Positions 8,864 through 17,823 of a stretch of DNA of 64,000 nucleotides are shown one piece after another. The stretch is from JAJNBA01 sp963842295 (lineage in GTDB: Bacteria > Actinomycetota > UBA4738 > HRBIN12), in NCBI GenBank assembly GCA_963842295.1, contig CAWJFY010000010.1, forward strand, positions 62,001 to 126,000, read 5' to 3'. Both the position numbers and the translations under genes were made by a program. Every line of letters starts with the position of its first letter. The stretch's first letter is position 1. The notes beneath the pieces are model-generated. The model was not told the origin of the DNA and did no database searches. It was given only the letters and a program-made list of their open reading frames with translations.

Positions 8864-9976
8864 TCACCTCCGTTTGCGTTTGGCCGGCGGCTTGCGCCGC
8901 TTCGACTTCGACCGTGGCTGCGCGACAGTACCCGTCCTCGCGGTCGCGCGGGCGGCCGCCGCCTCGCCCGTCGCCGCGCCCGTGACCGCGGTGGGGGCGG
9001 CCGCCCGCCGCGCCACGATGCGCTCCCGATCCGAGAGCTTCTGCTCCAGCTGGCGGAATCGCAGCTCGCGCTTCTTCAGCACCGCGAAGAGCGGGGCCGC
9101 GAGGAACACCGACGAGTAGACGCCGATCGCAACGCCGACGAACATCGCGAACGCGAAGTCCTTCAGCGTGTCGCCGCCGAACAGCAGCAGCGAGAGGATC
9201 GGCAACAGGACGACCAGTGACGTGTTCACCGACCGCATCAACACCTGGTTCAGCGAGAGGTCGATCACCCCATCGGACCCCAGGCGCGCGACCAGGGACT
9301 GCGTCTCGAGGTTCTCCTTGATCTTGTCGTAGATCACGACCGTGTCGTAGAGCGAGAACCCGAGGATCGTCAGCACCGCGATGACGGTCTCGGGTGTGAC
9401 CTCTCGTCCGGTGAGCGCATACACGCCGATCGTGATCAAGACGTCGTGGACGAGCGCGATGATCGCGCCGACCGCCATCTTCAGCTCGAAGCGCAGTGTG
9501 ATGTAGAGCGTGATCGCCGCCAGGACGACGAGCAGGCCGATCGCCGCCTTGCGGGAGATCTCGCCGCCCCACGTCGGACCGACGTCCTCGATGTTCACGT
9601 CCACCGGGTCGATACCGGCCTGCTCGGCGAGATCTCGCCGGATCACCTCCGCACTGCCCACGCCCTCGACCGTGAGCGAAGGCGTCCGGATCGAGACCGC
9701 CTCGTCGTTCACGATCTGGATCTCCGCATCGTCGATCCCGTGGTCCTCGAGGGTCGCCTGAACCTGCTCGGCGCTCACCGGACGCGCGAACGTGTAGGTG
9801 ATCCGCGCGCCTCCCTCGAAGTCGATCGAGAAGTTCAGTCCTCGGAACAGCAGCCCACCCACAGACAGCAGGATCATCACACCGGAGATCGCGAACCACA
9901 GGTTCCGGCGCTCCACCCAACGAACGTGCGGGATCGTGTGACCGCGATAGGTGTCGATCGCCTTGCGGACGTTCAC
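8864..9976 (-). CDS. secF: Protein translocase subunit SecF
   Basis: 370 residues; partner of SecD, using proton motive force to help Sec export. There is a first membrane helix near 24-42, a periplasmic domain with FSIDFEGGARITYTF, then five C-terminal helices including VVLAAITLYITLRFELKMAV and GFSLYDTVVIYDKIKENL. A basic, alanine-rich cytoplasmic tail (about 320-370) ends in KRRKPPAKRKRR. The GTG start at 9976 overlaps the secD stop (GTGA). Long open frames upstream of this start are antisense or frame shadows. Confidence 0.93.
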   Translation of the reverse strand: MNVRKAIDTYRGHTIPHVRWVERRNLWFAISGVMILLSVGGLLFRGLNFSIDFEGGARITYTFARPVSAEQVQATLEDHGIDDAEIQIVNDEAVSIRTPSLTVEGVGSAEVIRRDLAEQAGIDPVDVNIEDVGPTWGGEISRKAAIGLLVVLAAITLYITLRFELKMAVGAIIALVHDVLITIGVYALTGREVTPETVIAVLTILGFSLYDTVVIYDKIKENLETQSLVARLGSDGVIDLSLNQVLMRSVNTSLVVLLPILSLLLFGGDTLKDFAFAMFVGVAIGVYSSVFLAAPLFAVLKKRELRFRQLEQKLSDRERIVARRAAAPTAVTGAATGEAAAARATARTGTVAQPRSKSKRRKPPAKRKRR

Positions 9977-12156
9977 AGGCCCGCTCCCTCGCGCGCTGCC
10001 TCGGCGGCAACGCCACTCGTGAGCCCGAACCCACGAAGGTTCACGAGCTTCTCGCTCTTCGCGATGAGGAAGACCGTCGGACGTTTGAAGAAGTAGACGA
10101 CGAAGAGGTCGAGCAGCGTCGCGACGCCGAGGGTCAGAGCGAACCCTCGCACGGAGCTCACTGCCGTCAGGTACAGCACGACCGCGGCGAGGCCGGCCAC
10201 GATGTCGGCCGCGACGATCGTCTTGTACGCGCGCGCGAAGGCCGGCTGCACGGCGGCACGGGCCGACTTCCCGGAGCGGACCTCGTCTTTCAGCCGTTCG
10301 AAGAACACGATGTAGGAGTCGGCGGTGACGCCGAGCGAGATCACGAGCCCGGCGACGCCTGCGAGCGAGAGTGCGTACCCGACCTGTTCTCCGGCGATCG
10401 AGATCAAGGCGACCGCCAACACCGCCCAGATCGTCATGCCGAACCATGCGACCACACCGAGCAGCCGGTAATAGAAGAGCAGGTAGACGAACAGGAGCGC
10501 CAGCCCCGCGATCCCGGCGATGATCCCCTGACGGAGCGACTCCTCGCCGAGCGTCGGGCTCACCGTGCGCACCGACTGCCGGGTGAGCTCGACCGGCAGG
10601 GCTCCCGCGTTCAGCTGCGTCGCGAGGTCTTTCGCCTCCTGTTCGGAGAAGCTCCCGGTGATCTCGCCGCTTCCTCCGGTGATCGCCGACTGGACGGTCG
10701 GCGAGGAGATCACGACCTGGTCGACGACGATGGCGATCTGGTCGGTGGGCGGCGGGGCACCCACGGCCTGGGTCGTCGCTTCGGAGAATCGCTCGGCGCC
10801 GTCGTTGCCGAGCTCGAACGTGACGGTCCACGAGGAGACGGCACCGAGCTGCCCCTGGCCGCTCAACACCGCGCTCGCGCTGTCGAAGTCCTCGCCGCTG
10901 ATGACCACCTGATCGAGCACGTACTTCGCGACCTGGCCGTTCCCGATGGGGCCGGGGTAGACGACCTCCTCGTTCTTGAGCGCGTCGAACGAACAGCGGG
11001 GCAAGGCACGCTCCTCCTCGGTCCCGCAGGTGATGGGCCTGGGGTCGGACCCCGGCACGATCTCGAGGACCCTCCGTTCCTCCAGGCGAGCCGTCTGTCC
11101 GATCACGCGAAGGAGACGCTCCTGCCCGGACTGCCGCCGAAGGTCCTCCGCCTGGTCGCGGTCGACCGAGCACCCGAGCTCCTGGCCCGCGGAGCTCACG
11201 ACGCAGAACTGCTGCTGTTCGTGCACGACCTCGATCGCGGCGAGCGCCTCGTCTGCCGCCTCTTGTGTTCCCAGCTCGCAGGGCAAGGGATCGGCCCCAG
11301 ACAGATCGAGGTCCGCGAAGGTGGCAGGAGTCGGAGAGGCAGATGCCGACGCGGAGGCAGAGCCCGACGCCGAGGCCGAGGGCGATACGGTCGTCGAAGG
11401 GCTCGCGGACGGCGTGGGCGGCGGCTCCGCCGGGGCGGGAAGCACGCAGAAGGTGCGCTTCGTCACCTCGATCTGCAAAGCGTCCCTCGCGTCTTGTGCC
11501 TTCGCCCGACTGCTGAAGCATCCGATCCGGTCGCCCGACGGTGCGGTCAGGCAGTAGGCGCTCGCCGCGGGTGACGGCCCGGCCGAAGGCGACGCAGATG
11601 GCGAAGCCGAGGCCGAAGGGCTGGTGGAGCCGCTCGGCGACGCCTCTTTCGGTCCGACCTGGACACCCGCGAGGAAGGTGTCGGCCTGCGCTCTGCTCGA
11701 GAAGCACTCCACGTTCTCGCCGTCCCCGTCCACGACGCAGACCTCGGAGGGCTGGGACTGGACCTCGAGACTCTTCAGCACGTCCCCAACCGCGTCCTCG
11801 TCCTCGGAGCAGCCGTGGAACAGATCGTTCCCCTCCAGGCAGAAGAGATCCGCGTCGCGCGGTCGCACCGTGGCGTTCGCGCTCCCGGGGATCTGCACCT
11901 CGATCGTGGTGCCCGACAGCGCGATGTCCGGCTCACCGACGCCGAAAGCGTCGACACGGTTGCGGATGTTCTCGAGCGCTTGCTCCATGACGTCTTGCGG
12001 CGTGCCCTCGGGAGCGGTGAGGATCACCGATGCGCCACCCTGGAGATCGAGTCCAAGAGTCGGCCGCAGACCGCCGCTCACGAAACCGATCAGCGACGCC
12101 CCGACCAACACCAGCACGAAGACGATGGACGCCCAGAGGGCGCGGTTGCGCCTCAC
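9973..12156 (-). CDS. secD: Protein translocase subunit SecD with a large extra-membrane insert
   Basis: 727 residues, clearly longer than the usual 450-600. The first helix spans 10-28, followed by LRPTLGLDLQGGASVIL. The conserved P1 part resumes after residue 370 and the membrane domain (about 545-695) includes VTADSYIVFFERLKDEVR with the conserved acidic residue. Between about 101 and 370 is an insert made of Cys-pair modules separated by Ser/Ala/Pro-rich linkers (see the separate entry). The GTG start (12156) overlaps the upstream HD gene stop, and its own stop overlaps secF, so the three are translationally coupled. Confidence 0.92.
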   Translation of the reverse strand: MRRNRALWASIVFVLVLVGASLIGFVSGGLRPTLGLDLQGGASVILTAPEGTPQDVMEQALENIRNRVDAFGVGEPDIALSGTTIEVQIPGSANATVRPRDADLFCLEGNDLFHGCSEDEDAVGDVLKSLEVQSQPSEVCVVDGDGENVECFSSRAQADTFLAGVQVGPKEASPSGSTSPSASASPSASPSAGPSPAASAYCLTAPSGDRIGCFSSRAKAQDARDALQIEVTKRTFCVLPAPAEPPPTPSASPSTTVSPSASASGSASASASASPTPATFADLDLSGADPLPCELGTQEAADEALAAIEVVHEQQQFCVVSSAGQELGCSVDRDQAEDLRRQSGQERLLRVIGQTARLEERRVLEIVPGSDPRPITCGTEEERALPRCSFDALKNEEVVYPGPIGNGQVAKYVLDQVVISGEDFDSASAVLSGQGQLGAVSSWTVTFELGNDGAERFSEATTQAVGAPPPTDQIAIVVDQVVISSPTVQSAITGGSGEITGSFSEQEAKDLATQLNAGALPVELTRQSVRTVSPTLGEESLRQGIIAGIAGLALLFVYLLFYYRLLGVVAWFGMTIWAVLAVALISIAGEQVGYALSLAGVAGLVISLGVTADSYIVFFERLKDEVRSGKSARAAVQPAFARAYKTIVAADIVAGLAAVVLYLTAVSSVRGFALTLGVATLLDLFVVYFFKRPTVFLIAKSEKLVNLRGFGLTSGVAAEAAREGAGL
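11047..11856 (-). repeat. Cys-pair modules and Ser/Ala/Pro linkers inserted in SecD
   Basis: Residues about 101-370 of SecD. At least three related units occur: VCVVDGDGENVECFSSRAQA (139-158), YCLTAPSGDRIGCFSSRAKA (201-220) and FCVVSSAGQELGCSVDRDQA (317-336). Each has two cysteines 9-11 residues apart followed by a helix with R-x-x-A. Two low-complexity linkers (about 173-199 and 245-278) consist of S, A, P, T and G. On this topology the insert faces outside the membrane. The pairs could form disulfides; function unknown. Confidence 0.7.
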
Positions 12157-12950
12157 GCCAGCTCGGCCTCGTTGATGACCAGTCGGAAGCGAGCATCGAG
12201 CAGCTCGGCGGCATGGCGACAGAGCTGCATGCGTCCGAGGAAGATCTCGAAGTACTCCATGATCTGGCTGATCTCGGTGTCGATCGTCAGCTCGAGACTG
12301 ACGGTGCGAGCGTCGGAGTCTACCGACAGGAACGACCGCTCGACGGCGAAATTCACGCGATCGTGCACGTCGAGCTGGATCCGGCCCGACTTCCGCACGC
12401 GGCTCCGATGCACGTCGGACTTGTCGGCCAGGATCACGCCCGCCGAGATCGGCGAAACGGCAACCCCTTCGGACTCCTCGTGGTTCGCGATCGCCGCGAG
12501 GACCGGCATCAGGTCAGCTCCGTGGACCGAGTCACGGAGGGACTGGTACACGAGGACGGCTCCGGTCTGGCCGTGGGCATCTCGGGCGAGCGCGTTGCCC
12601 ACGTCGTGCAGGTACCCGGCTACGGACGCGAGGGTCGCCTCCCGCTCCGTGGATCCGAGGCGGCTCAAGACCTGGTACGCGATCTTCGCCACGAGGTTCG
12701 CATGCCGGAACCCGTGCTCCGTGTAGCCCATGGCCTCCATCACGCGATCGGCGGAGGCGATGTAGAGCGACAGCTCCTCGTTGGCCTGGACGTCCTCGAG
12801 CGAGACGGTGGCGAGATCCCCGGGACCCGGAGGGGTCGGGGCCGGACGGGTCGGAACCGGCTCGACCGGCATCCGAGGAGCCGGCTCGTCCGGCTGGCGG
12901 ACGGCGGCGGCGGGTTCCTCCGGATCGCGAGGCTGGAGCGGGTCGCTCAC
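12153..12950 (-). CDS. HD-domain protein inside the yajC-secDF operon
   Basis: 265 residues. A proline-rich N-terminus (about 1-40) precedes an HD-phosphohydrolase fold with GFRHANLVAKIAYQVL, YLHDVGNALARDAHGQ (HD pair) and NHEESEGV. The C-terminal half (VRKSGRIQLDVHDRVNFAVE onward) looks like a small alpha/beta domain. HD proteins usually cleave nucleotides or phosphoesters, but the substrate here is unknown. The GTG start at 12950 overlaps the yajC stop and its stop overlaps the secD start, so it is embedded in a protein-export operon where it is not normally found. Confidence 0.8.
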   Translation of the reverse strand: MSDPLQPRDPEEPAAAVRQPDEPAPRMPVEPVPTRPAPTPPGPGDLATVSLEDVQANEELSLYIASADRVMEAMGYTEHGFRHANLVAKIAYQVLSRLGSTEREATLASVAGYLHDVGNALARDAHGQTGAVLVYQSLRDSVHGADLMPVLAAIANHEESEGVAVSPISAGVILADKSDVHRSRVRKSGRIQLDVHDRVNFAVERSFLSVDSDARTVSLELTIDTEISQIMEYFEIFLGRMQLCRHAAELLDARFRLVINEAELA

Positions 12951-13300
12951 GACCCCGGCTCGGCCCCTTCCACCTCGTCCTCGTCCTCGTCCTCGAGCTC
13001 CTCGTCCTCGACCAAGCGCTGCGCGATAGCGGAGCGCGCCATGCGGATCTCGGTGCCCGGGGCGACCTCGATGGTCGCGATGCCGAAGTCGTCGTCGATG
13101 TCGGTGACCGTGCCGTAGATGCCGGCCGTCGTCACGATCTCGTCGCCGACCTCGATGTCGGACTGCATCTGCATCTGTGCCCGACGACGCTGGCTCTGGG
13201 GACGGATCAGCAGGAAGTAGAACACGACGCCCATCAGCAGGAGCGGAAGGAAGGCCACGATGGGGTTGGCTTGGTTGTTCTGGGCGAGGATGGCGAGCAT
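12947..13300 (-). CDS. yajC: Preprotein translocase subunit YajC
   Basis: 117 residues from the ATG at 13300, which has GGAGG 5 nt upstream; an ATG at 13312 would add four residues and is less well placed. One membrane helix (about 13-32, FLPLLLMGVVFYFLLIRPQ) is followed by the YajC core (SDIEVGDEIVTTAGIYGTV) and a very acidic tail rich in E and D. It associates with SecDF in the inner membrane. First gene of the yajC-HD-secD-secF series. Confidence 0.92.
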   Translation of the reverse strand: MLAILAQNNQANPIVAFLPLLLMGVVFYFLLIRPQSQRRRAQMQMQSDIEVGDEIVTTAGIYGTVTDIDDDFGIATIEVAPGTEIRMARSAIAQRLVEDEELEDEDEDEVEGAEPGS

Positions 13301-13342
13301 GCAGACCTCCATTGAGGGGACCCGGGAGTCTACCTCGCCACC

Positions 13343-14386
13343 CTAGAGCGGCAGTGTGCCGGGGACCGACGCACCCAGATGGCGATACGCGTGCTCGGTG
13401 GCCACCCGTCCCCGCGGGGTCCGGCGGAGGAACCCCAGCTGCAGCAGGTACGGCTCCACCACGTCCTCGACGGTGTCGGTCTCCTCCCCCACCGAAGCAG
13501 CGAGGGTCGAGAGCCCGACCGGGCCGCCTCCGAACTTGTCGATGAGTGTCTCGAGGATCGAGTGATCCAACCGATCCAGGCCCCTGTCGTCGACCTCGAA
13601 GACCTCCAGACCCGCCGCGGCGACCTCGAGCGTGACCGAACCGTCGTGGCGCACCTCGGCGAAATCGCGAACTCGCCGAAGCAGCCGGTTGGCGATCCGT
13701 GGGGTACCGCGTGAGCGCCGGGCGATCTCGGCGGCCGCGTCGCCGGCGACCGGCACCTCGAGGATCCCGGCGGAGCGCCTCACGATCTTCGACAGGTCCT
13801 CGGCCGAGTAGTAGTCCAGCCGGGGCGAGAAGCCGAACCGCTCCCGCAGCGGCAGCGTCATCCGGCCCGGGCGGGTGGTGGCGCCCACCAGCGTGAACCG
13901 TGGCAGCTCCAGCCGGATCGAGCGGGCGGTCGGCCCCTTCCCGAGTACGACGTCGAGGTTGAAATCCTCGAGGGCCGGATACAGCACTTCCTCGACCGGC
14001 CGCGGCATCCGATGGATCTCGTCCACGAACAGGACATCGCCTTGTTCCAGATTCGTCAGGATCGCCGCCAGGTCGCTGGGGCGATCGAGCGTCGGCCCGG
14101 AGGTCGGCTGGAACCCTGCGCCCATCTCGTGCGCGACGATCCGCGCGAGCGTCGTCTTGCCGAGGCCGGGCGGGCCGCTGAAAAGGAGATGGTCGACGCC
14201 CTCGCCGCGTTTGCGGGCACCGTCGATCAGCAGGTGCAGCTGCTCCTTCACGCGTTCCTGCCCGACGAACTCCCCGAGGGTCCTCGGACGGAGCGCGATG
14301 TCGAACTCGCGGTCCTCCTCCGTCAGCGCGTCGGGGTCCACGGGGCGCTCCGGGTCGTTCCCGGGCAATTTCTCGTCGTCTGACAT
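13343..14386 (-). CDS. ruvB: Holliday junction branch-migration helicase RuvB
   Basis: 347 residues. AAA+ motor of the RuvAB complex: Walker A GPPGLGKTTLA, Walker B VLFVDEIHRM, sensor region LVGATTRPGRMTLPLRERFG, arginine-finger region and a winged-helix C-terminus (IETLIDKFGGGPVGLSTLA-like sequence around 280). The ATG (14386) shares one base with the ruvA stop (TGATG). Confidence 0.97.
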   Translation of the reverse strand: MSDDEKLPGNDPERPVDPDALTEEDREFDIALRPRTLGEFVGQERVKEQLHLLIDGARKRGEGVDHLLFSGPPGLGKTTLARIVAHEMGAGFQPTSGPTLDRPSDLAAILTNLEQGDVLFVDEIHRMPRPVEEVLYPALEDFNLDVVLGKGPTARSIRLELPRFTLVGATTRPGRMTLPLRERFGFSPRLDYYSAEDLSKIVRRSAGILEVPVAGDAAAEIARRSRGTPRIANRLLRRVRDFAEVRHDGSVTLEVAAAGLEVFEVDDRGLDRLDHSILETLIDKFGGGPVGLSTLAASVGEETDTVEDVVEPYLLQLGFLRRTPRGRVATEHAYRHLGASVPGTLPL

Positions 14387-14952
14387 CAGCGACCCACTCG
14401 CTGGAGCGCCTCGCGCAAGATGTCGTCCGCCTCACGGCCGTCCGCCTCGATGCCGCGCATCGCCTCGCCCGCTTCCGTCGCGGTGAGCCCCAGGGAAAGG
14501 AGCGCGTCGCGCACGTCACCCATCGTTCCCTCCGATGGGAGCTCGGCCTCCCCGCCCAGCTTCTCGGCGAGGTCCAGCACGACGCGTTGCGCGACCTTCT
14601 TCCCGACGCCCGGCACGACGGTCAAGGCGGCCGCGTCGCCGTTCACGATCGCACGCGTGAGAGCCGCCGGGCGCAACACGGACAGGAACGCGAGCGCAAC
14701 CTTGGGTCCCACTCCCGTCACACCGGTCAACAGGTCGAACAGATCTCGCTGGTCGACGGCGGAGAAACCGTAGAGCGTCATCGAGTCCTCGCGCACCACC
14801 ATCCGCGTGTGCAGCCGCGTCGTCTTCCCGGGGGATGGGAGCTTGGCGACCACCGAGGTGGGAACGAGCACGTCGTAGCCGACGCCGCCGACGCCGATCA
14901 CCACGCGGGTCGCGCCCTTCTCCACGACCTCACCCTCCAGGAACGAGATCAA
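14386..14952 (-). CDS. ruvA: Holliday junction-binding protein RuvA
   Basis: 188 residues. N-terminal OB fold (MISFLEGEVVEKGATRVVIG), two helix-hairpin-helix motifs (TGVTGVGPKVALAFLS and VPGVGKKVAQRVVLDL), then a C-terminal RuvB-binding domain after an acidic linker. No ATG/GTG fits the OB start; the TTG at 14952 gives the expected first residue (MISF) and overlaps the ruvC stop as TTGA, so it is the chosen start. It binds the four-way junction and loads RuvB. Confidence 0.95.
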   Translation of the reverse strand: MISFLEGEVVEKGATRVVIGVGGVGYDVLVPTSVVAKLPSPGKTTRLHTRMVVREDSMTLYGFSAVDQRDLFDLLTGVTGVGPKVALAFLSVLRPAALTRAIVNGDAAALTVVPGVGKKVAQRVVLDLAEKLGGEAELPSEGTMGDVRDALLSLGLTATEAGEAMRGIEADGREADDILREALQRVGR

Positions 14953-15458
14953 CGCGACCCCAGTCGGGCGAGGCCCCGCATGCGGGCTCCTACCAGGTGA
15001 GTGAGCGCCACCGCCACGGCGTCGGCGGCGTCCGCTTGGACCGGCACCTCTTTCAGCCCGTGCACCTTGATCAGCGCCTTGCGTACCTGCTGCTTGTCCG
15101 CGTTGCCCATCCCGGTCACGGCCATCTTCACCTCGTTGGGACCGTACTCCGCCACGGGGAGTCCCGCGTCGGCGGCGACCACCATGATGGCGCCCGTGGC
15201 CCGCGCCACCGTGAGGGCGCTCACTTGGTTCTTGTTCCAGGCCACCCGCTCGACGGCCACCGACGCCGGCCGGTGGATCGAGATCGCTTCGCGCACCGCG
15301 ACGCAGACAAGCCGGAGACGCTCGGACTCCTCGGAACCCGCCACCGTGTCGACTGCTCCGGCCCAGATCAGGTCGGCCTTGCGGCCGCTCCCCTCGACGA
15401 TGGCGAGGCCGAGCCTGGCCAGGCCGGGATCCACGCCGAGCACGCGCCTCTCGAACAT
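14949..15458 (-). CDS. ruvC: Crossover junction endodeoxyribonuclease RuvC
   Basis: 169 residues, RNase H-like resolvase that nicks Holliday junctions. Catalytic acidic residues are visible in VLGVDPGLARLG (Asp), ASVAVERVAW (Glu) and the C-terminal QADAADAVAVALTH (two Asp). Full family length. The stop overlaps the TTG start of ruvA. ruvC-ruvA-ruvB therefore form a tightly overlapping set. Confidence 0.96.
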   Translation of the reverse strand: MFERRVLGVDPGLARLGLAIVEGSGRKADLIWAGAVDTVAGSEESERLRLVCVAVREAISIHRPASVAVERVAWNKNQVSALTVARATGAIMVVAADAGLPVAEYGPNEVKMAVTGMGNADKQQVRKALIKVHGLKEVPVQADAADAVAVALTHLVGARMRGLARLGSR

Positions 15459-15524
15459 CCGTTCGCTCGAGTGTAGGCGGGACCGGGACCGTGGGCAACG
15501 ACCGATGTACTCGACGGATCCCCC

Positions 15525-16274
15525 TCAAAGGGAAGCCATGACCTCTTCCGGGATGTCGAAGTTCGCGTAGACGTTCTGGACGTCCTCGAGGTCATCGAGC
15601 GCTTCGATCAGCTGGAGGACCCTACGTGCCTCACCGCCGTCCACCGCGATCCCCGACTGCGGCAGCATCGTGAGCTCCGCCGAGAAGATCTCGATCCCTG
15701 CCGTGCGGAGCGCGTCGCGGACGGCCGCGAGCGCCGACGGGTCCGTCACGATCTCCCACGAGCTCTCCGAGTCGTTCAGGTCCTCGGCGCCGGCCTCGAG
15801 CGCCAGCTCCAGCAGGCGCTCGTCGTCCGGCGTCGCCGACTTCTCCACGACGATCACGCCCTTGCGGCTGAACATCCAGCCGGTCGAGCCCGTCTCGCCC
15901 AGGTTGCCGCCGTTCCTCGTGAACGCGTGCCGGACGTCCTGGGCCGTCCGGTTCCGATTGTCGGTGAGCGTCTCCACGAACAGTGCGATCCCGCCGGGCG
16001 CGTAGCCCTCGTAGGTGATCTCCTCGAACCTCGCGCCGCCGCCATCGTCCCCGCTCCCGCGTTTGATCGCGCGCTCGATGTTGTCGCTCGGGACCGAGGA
16101 GGCCTTCGCCTTCTCCACGGCAGACGCGAGCGTCATGTTCGCGGCTGGGTCGGCTCCTCCCTCTTTCGCCGCGACCTCGACCGCACGAAGGAGCTTCGCG
16201 AACTGGTTCGACCGCTTCGAGTCTTTCGCGGCTTTCTTCCGTTTGATCGTCGCCCACTTGGAATGGCCGGACAT
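15525..16274 (-). CDS. yebC: YebC/PmpR-family protein (TACO1-like)
   Basis: 249 residues with the invariant opening MSGHSKWATIKRKKAAKD, then ITYEGYAPGGIALFVETLTD and TRNGGNLGETGSTGWMF. The family is described as transcriptional regulators in some bacteria and as ribosome-associated factors relieving stalls in others; the DNA sequence does not decide between these. It sits between pdxT and ruvC, as in Mycobacterium. Confidence 0.95.
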   Translation of the reverse strand: MSGHSKWATIKRKKAAKDSKRSNQFAKLLRAVEVAAKEGGADPAANMTLASAVEKAKASSVPSDNIERAIKRGSGDDGGGARFEEITYEGYAPGGIALFVETLTDNRNRTAQDVRHAFTRNGGNLGETGSTGWMFSRKGVIVVEKSATPDDERLLELALEAGAEDLNDSESSWEIVTDPSALAAVRDALRTAGIEIFSAELTMLPQSGIAVDGGEARRVLQLIEALDDLEDVQNVYANFDIPEEVMASL

Positions 16275-16279
16275 CGCAC

Positions 16280-16840
16280 CTACCTCGACAGAGAGAGGAA
16301 GTACTCGTGCAACGAGGTCTCCCCGATCAGCTCCGGGTGGAACGAGGCAGCGAGCAGATTCCCCTGCTGCAAGATGACCGGGCGGGTCTCGAACGTCGAG
16401 AGCACGCGGACGTCGGAGCCGACCTCCTCGATCCAGGGAGCCCTGATGAAGACACCGCGCACGGGATGGTCGATCCCCTCGACATCCACGTTCGCCTCGA
16501 ACGAATCCACCTGGCGACCGTACGCGTTCCGGCGAACCGTGACGTCCATCAGCGAGAGCAGCGGGTCACCGTCGACGACCCGCTCCGCCAGCACGATCAT
16601 CCCCGCGCACGTGCCGAAGACCGGCATGCCGTCACGGGCTCGCTCCCGGATGGGCTCAACCAGGTCGTAGCCCCGAGCCAGCTTCCCGATCGTGGTGGAC
16701 TCACCACCCGGGATGACGAGACGATCGACGTCGGCGAGCTCCGCGGCGGTACGGACCTCGATCGCCGCGGCGCCCACCGAGGAGAGGACCCGGATGTGCT
16801 CGCGGAAATCGCCCTGCAACGCGAGCACACCGGTCTTCAT
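16280..16840 (-). CDS. pdxT: Pyridoxal 5'-phosphate synthase glutaminase subunit
   Basis: 186 residues, class I glutaminase that supplies ammonia to PdxS. The nucleophile Cys is in FGTCAGMIVLAE, the catalytic His/Glu in ASFHPELIGE, and the oxyanion region IPGGESTTIGKLA is intact. It starts 11 nt after pdxS and ends 5 nt before yebC. Together with pdxS it makes PLP by the deoxyxylulose-5-phosphate-independent route. Confidence 0.96.
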   Translation of the reverse strand: MKTGVLALQGDFREHIRVLSSVGAAAIEVRTAAELADVDRLVIPGGESTTIGKLARGYDLVEPIRERARDGMPVFGTCAGMIVLAERVVDGDPLLSLMDVTVRRNAYGRQVDSFEANVDVEGIDHPVRGVFIRAPWIEEVGSDVRVLSTFETRPVILQQGNLLAASFHPELIGETSLHEYFLSLSR

Positions 16841-16851
16841 CGCAGAGCGGC

Positions 16852-17733
16852 CTACCAGCCGCGGTCCTGGAGACGGGTCTCCAGCGTGCCGATCTCCAGA
16901 CCCTGCATCGGCTCACCGAGACCGTGGGACACCTTCGCCAGGATCTCCGGGTCGTTGAAGTGGGTGGTGGCCTCCACGATCGCGCGGGCGCGCGGCGCCG
17001 GATCCGCCGACTTGTAGATCCCCGAACCGACGAAGACCCCGTCGACGCCGAGCTGCATCATCAGGGCGGCGTCGGCCGGCGTTGCGAGCCCGCCGGCGGC
17101 GAAGTTCACGACCGGGAGGCGGCCCTGCTCGGCGACCATCCGGACGAGGTCCACCGGGGAGCCGAGCTCCTTCGCCTTGGTGACGTACTGCTCGGGCCGG
17201 AGCTGGGAGACCTCGGCGATCTGGTGGAGGATCGTGCGCTGATGCCGTACGGCTTCGACCACGTTGCCGGTCCCGGCCTCACCCTTCGTGCGGATCATCG
17301 CGGCACCCTCGGCGATGCGGCGGAGCGCCTCGCCCAGATCTCGCGCCCCACAGACGAACGGCACGTTGAACGCCCACTTGTCGATGTGGTACTCCTCGTC
17401 AGCCGGCGTGAGCACCTCGGATTCGTCGATGTAGTCGACCCCGAGCGCCTGGAGGATCTGCGCCTCGACGAAGTGTCCGATCCGTGCCTTGGCCATCACG
17501 GGGATCGAGACCGCCTGTTGGATCTCCTCGACCTTGGTCGCATCGGCCATGCGGGCGACGCCGCCGTCCCGGCGGATGTCAGCGGGCACTCGCTCGAGCG
17601 CCATCACGGCGCAGGCGCCGGCGTCCTCAGCGATCTTGGCCTGCTCGGCGTTGGTGACGTCCATGATGACGCCTCCCTTGAGCATCTCCGCCAGCCCGGA
17701 CTTCACGGTGAAGGTGCCGGTCTCGCGCTGCAT
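16852..17733 (-). CDS. pdxS: Pyridoxal 5'-phosphate synthase lyase subunit
   Basis: 293 residues. TIM-barrel enzyme combining ribose 5-phosphate, glyceraldehyde 3-phosphate and ammonia to PLP. Both active-site lysines are recognisable (VMAKARIGHFVEAQ and MIRTKGEAGTGNVVEAV), as is DVTNAEQAKIAEDAGACAVM with the conserved Asp. The ATG at 17733 has AGGAG 5 nt upstream; a GTG two codons earlier is less likely. First gene of the pdxS-pdxT-yebC series. Confidence 0.97.
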   Translation of the reverse strand: MQRETGTFTVKSGLAEMLKGGVIMDVTNAEQAKIAEDAGACAVMALERVPADIRRDGGVARMADATKVEEIQQAVSIPVMAKARIGHFVEAQILQALGVDYIDESEVLTPADEEYHIDKWAFNVPFVCGARDLGEALRRIAEGAAMIRTKGEAGTGNVVEAVRHQRTILHQIAEVSQLRPEQYVTKAKELGSPVDLVRMVAEQGRLPVVNFAAGGLATPADAALMMQLGVDGVFVGSGIYKSADPAPRARAIVEATTHFNDPEILAKVSHGLGEPMQGLEIGTLETRLQDRGW

Positions 17734-17823
17734 TCCCACTCCTTCGTGATCGTCGGCGGCCGCGCACGGATGCGCTCGGATGGTTCGAGTGTACCGCCGC
17801 GACCTGCGGGGAAGCGCCCCGGC

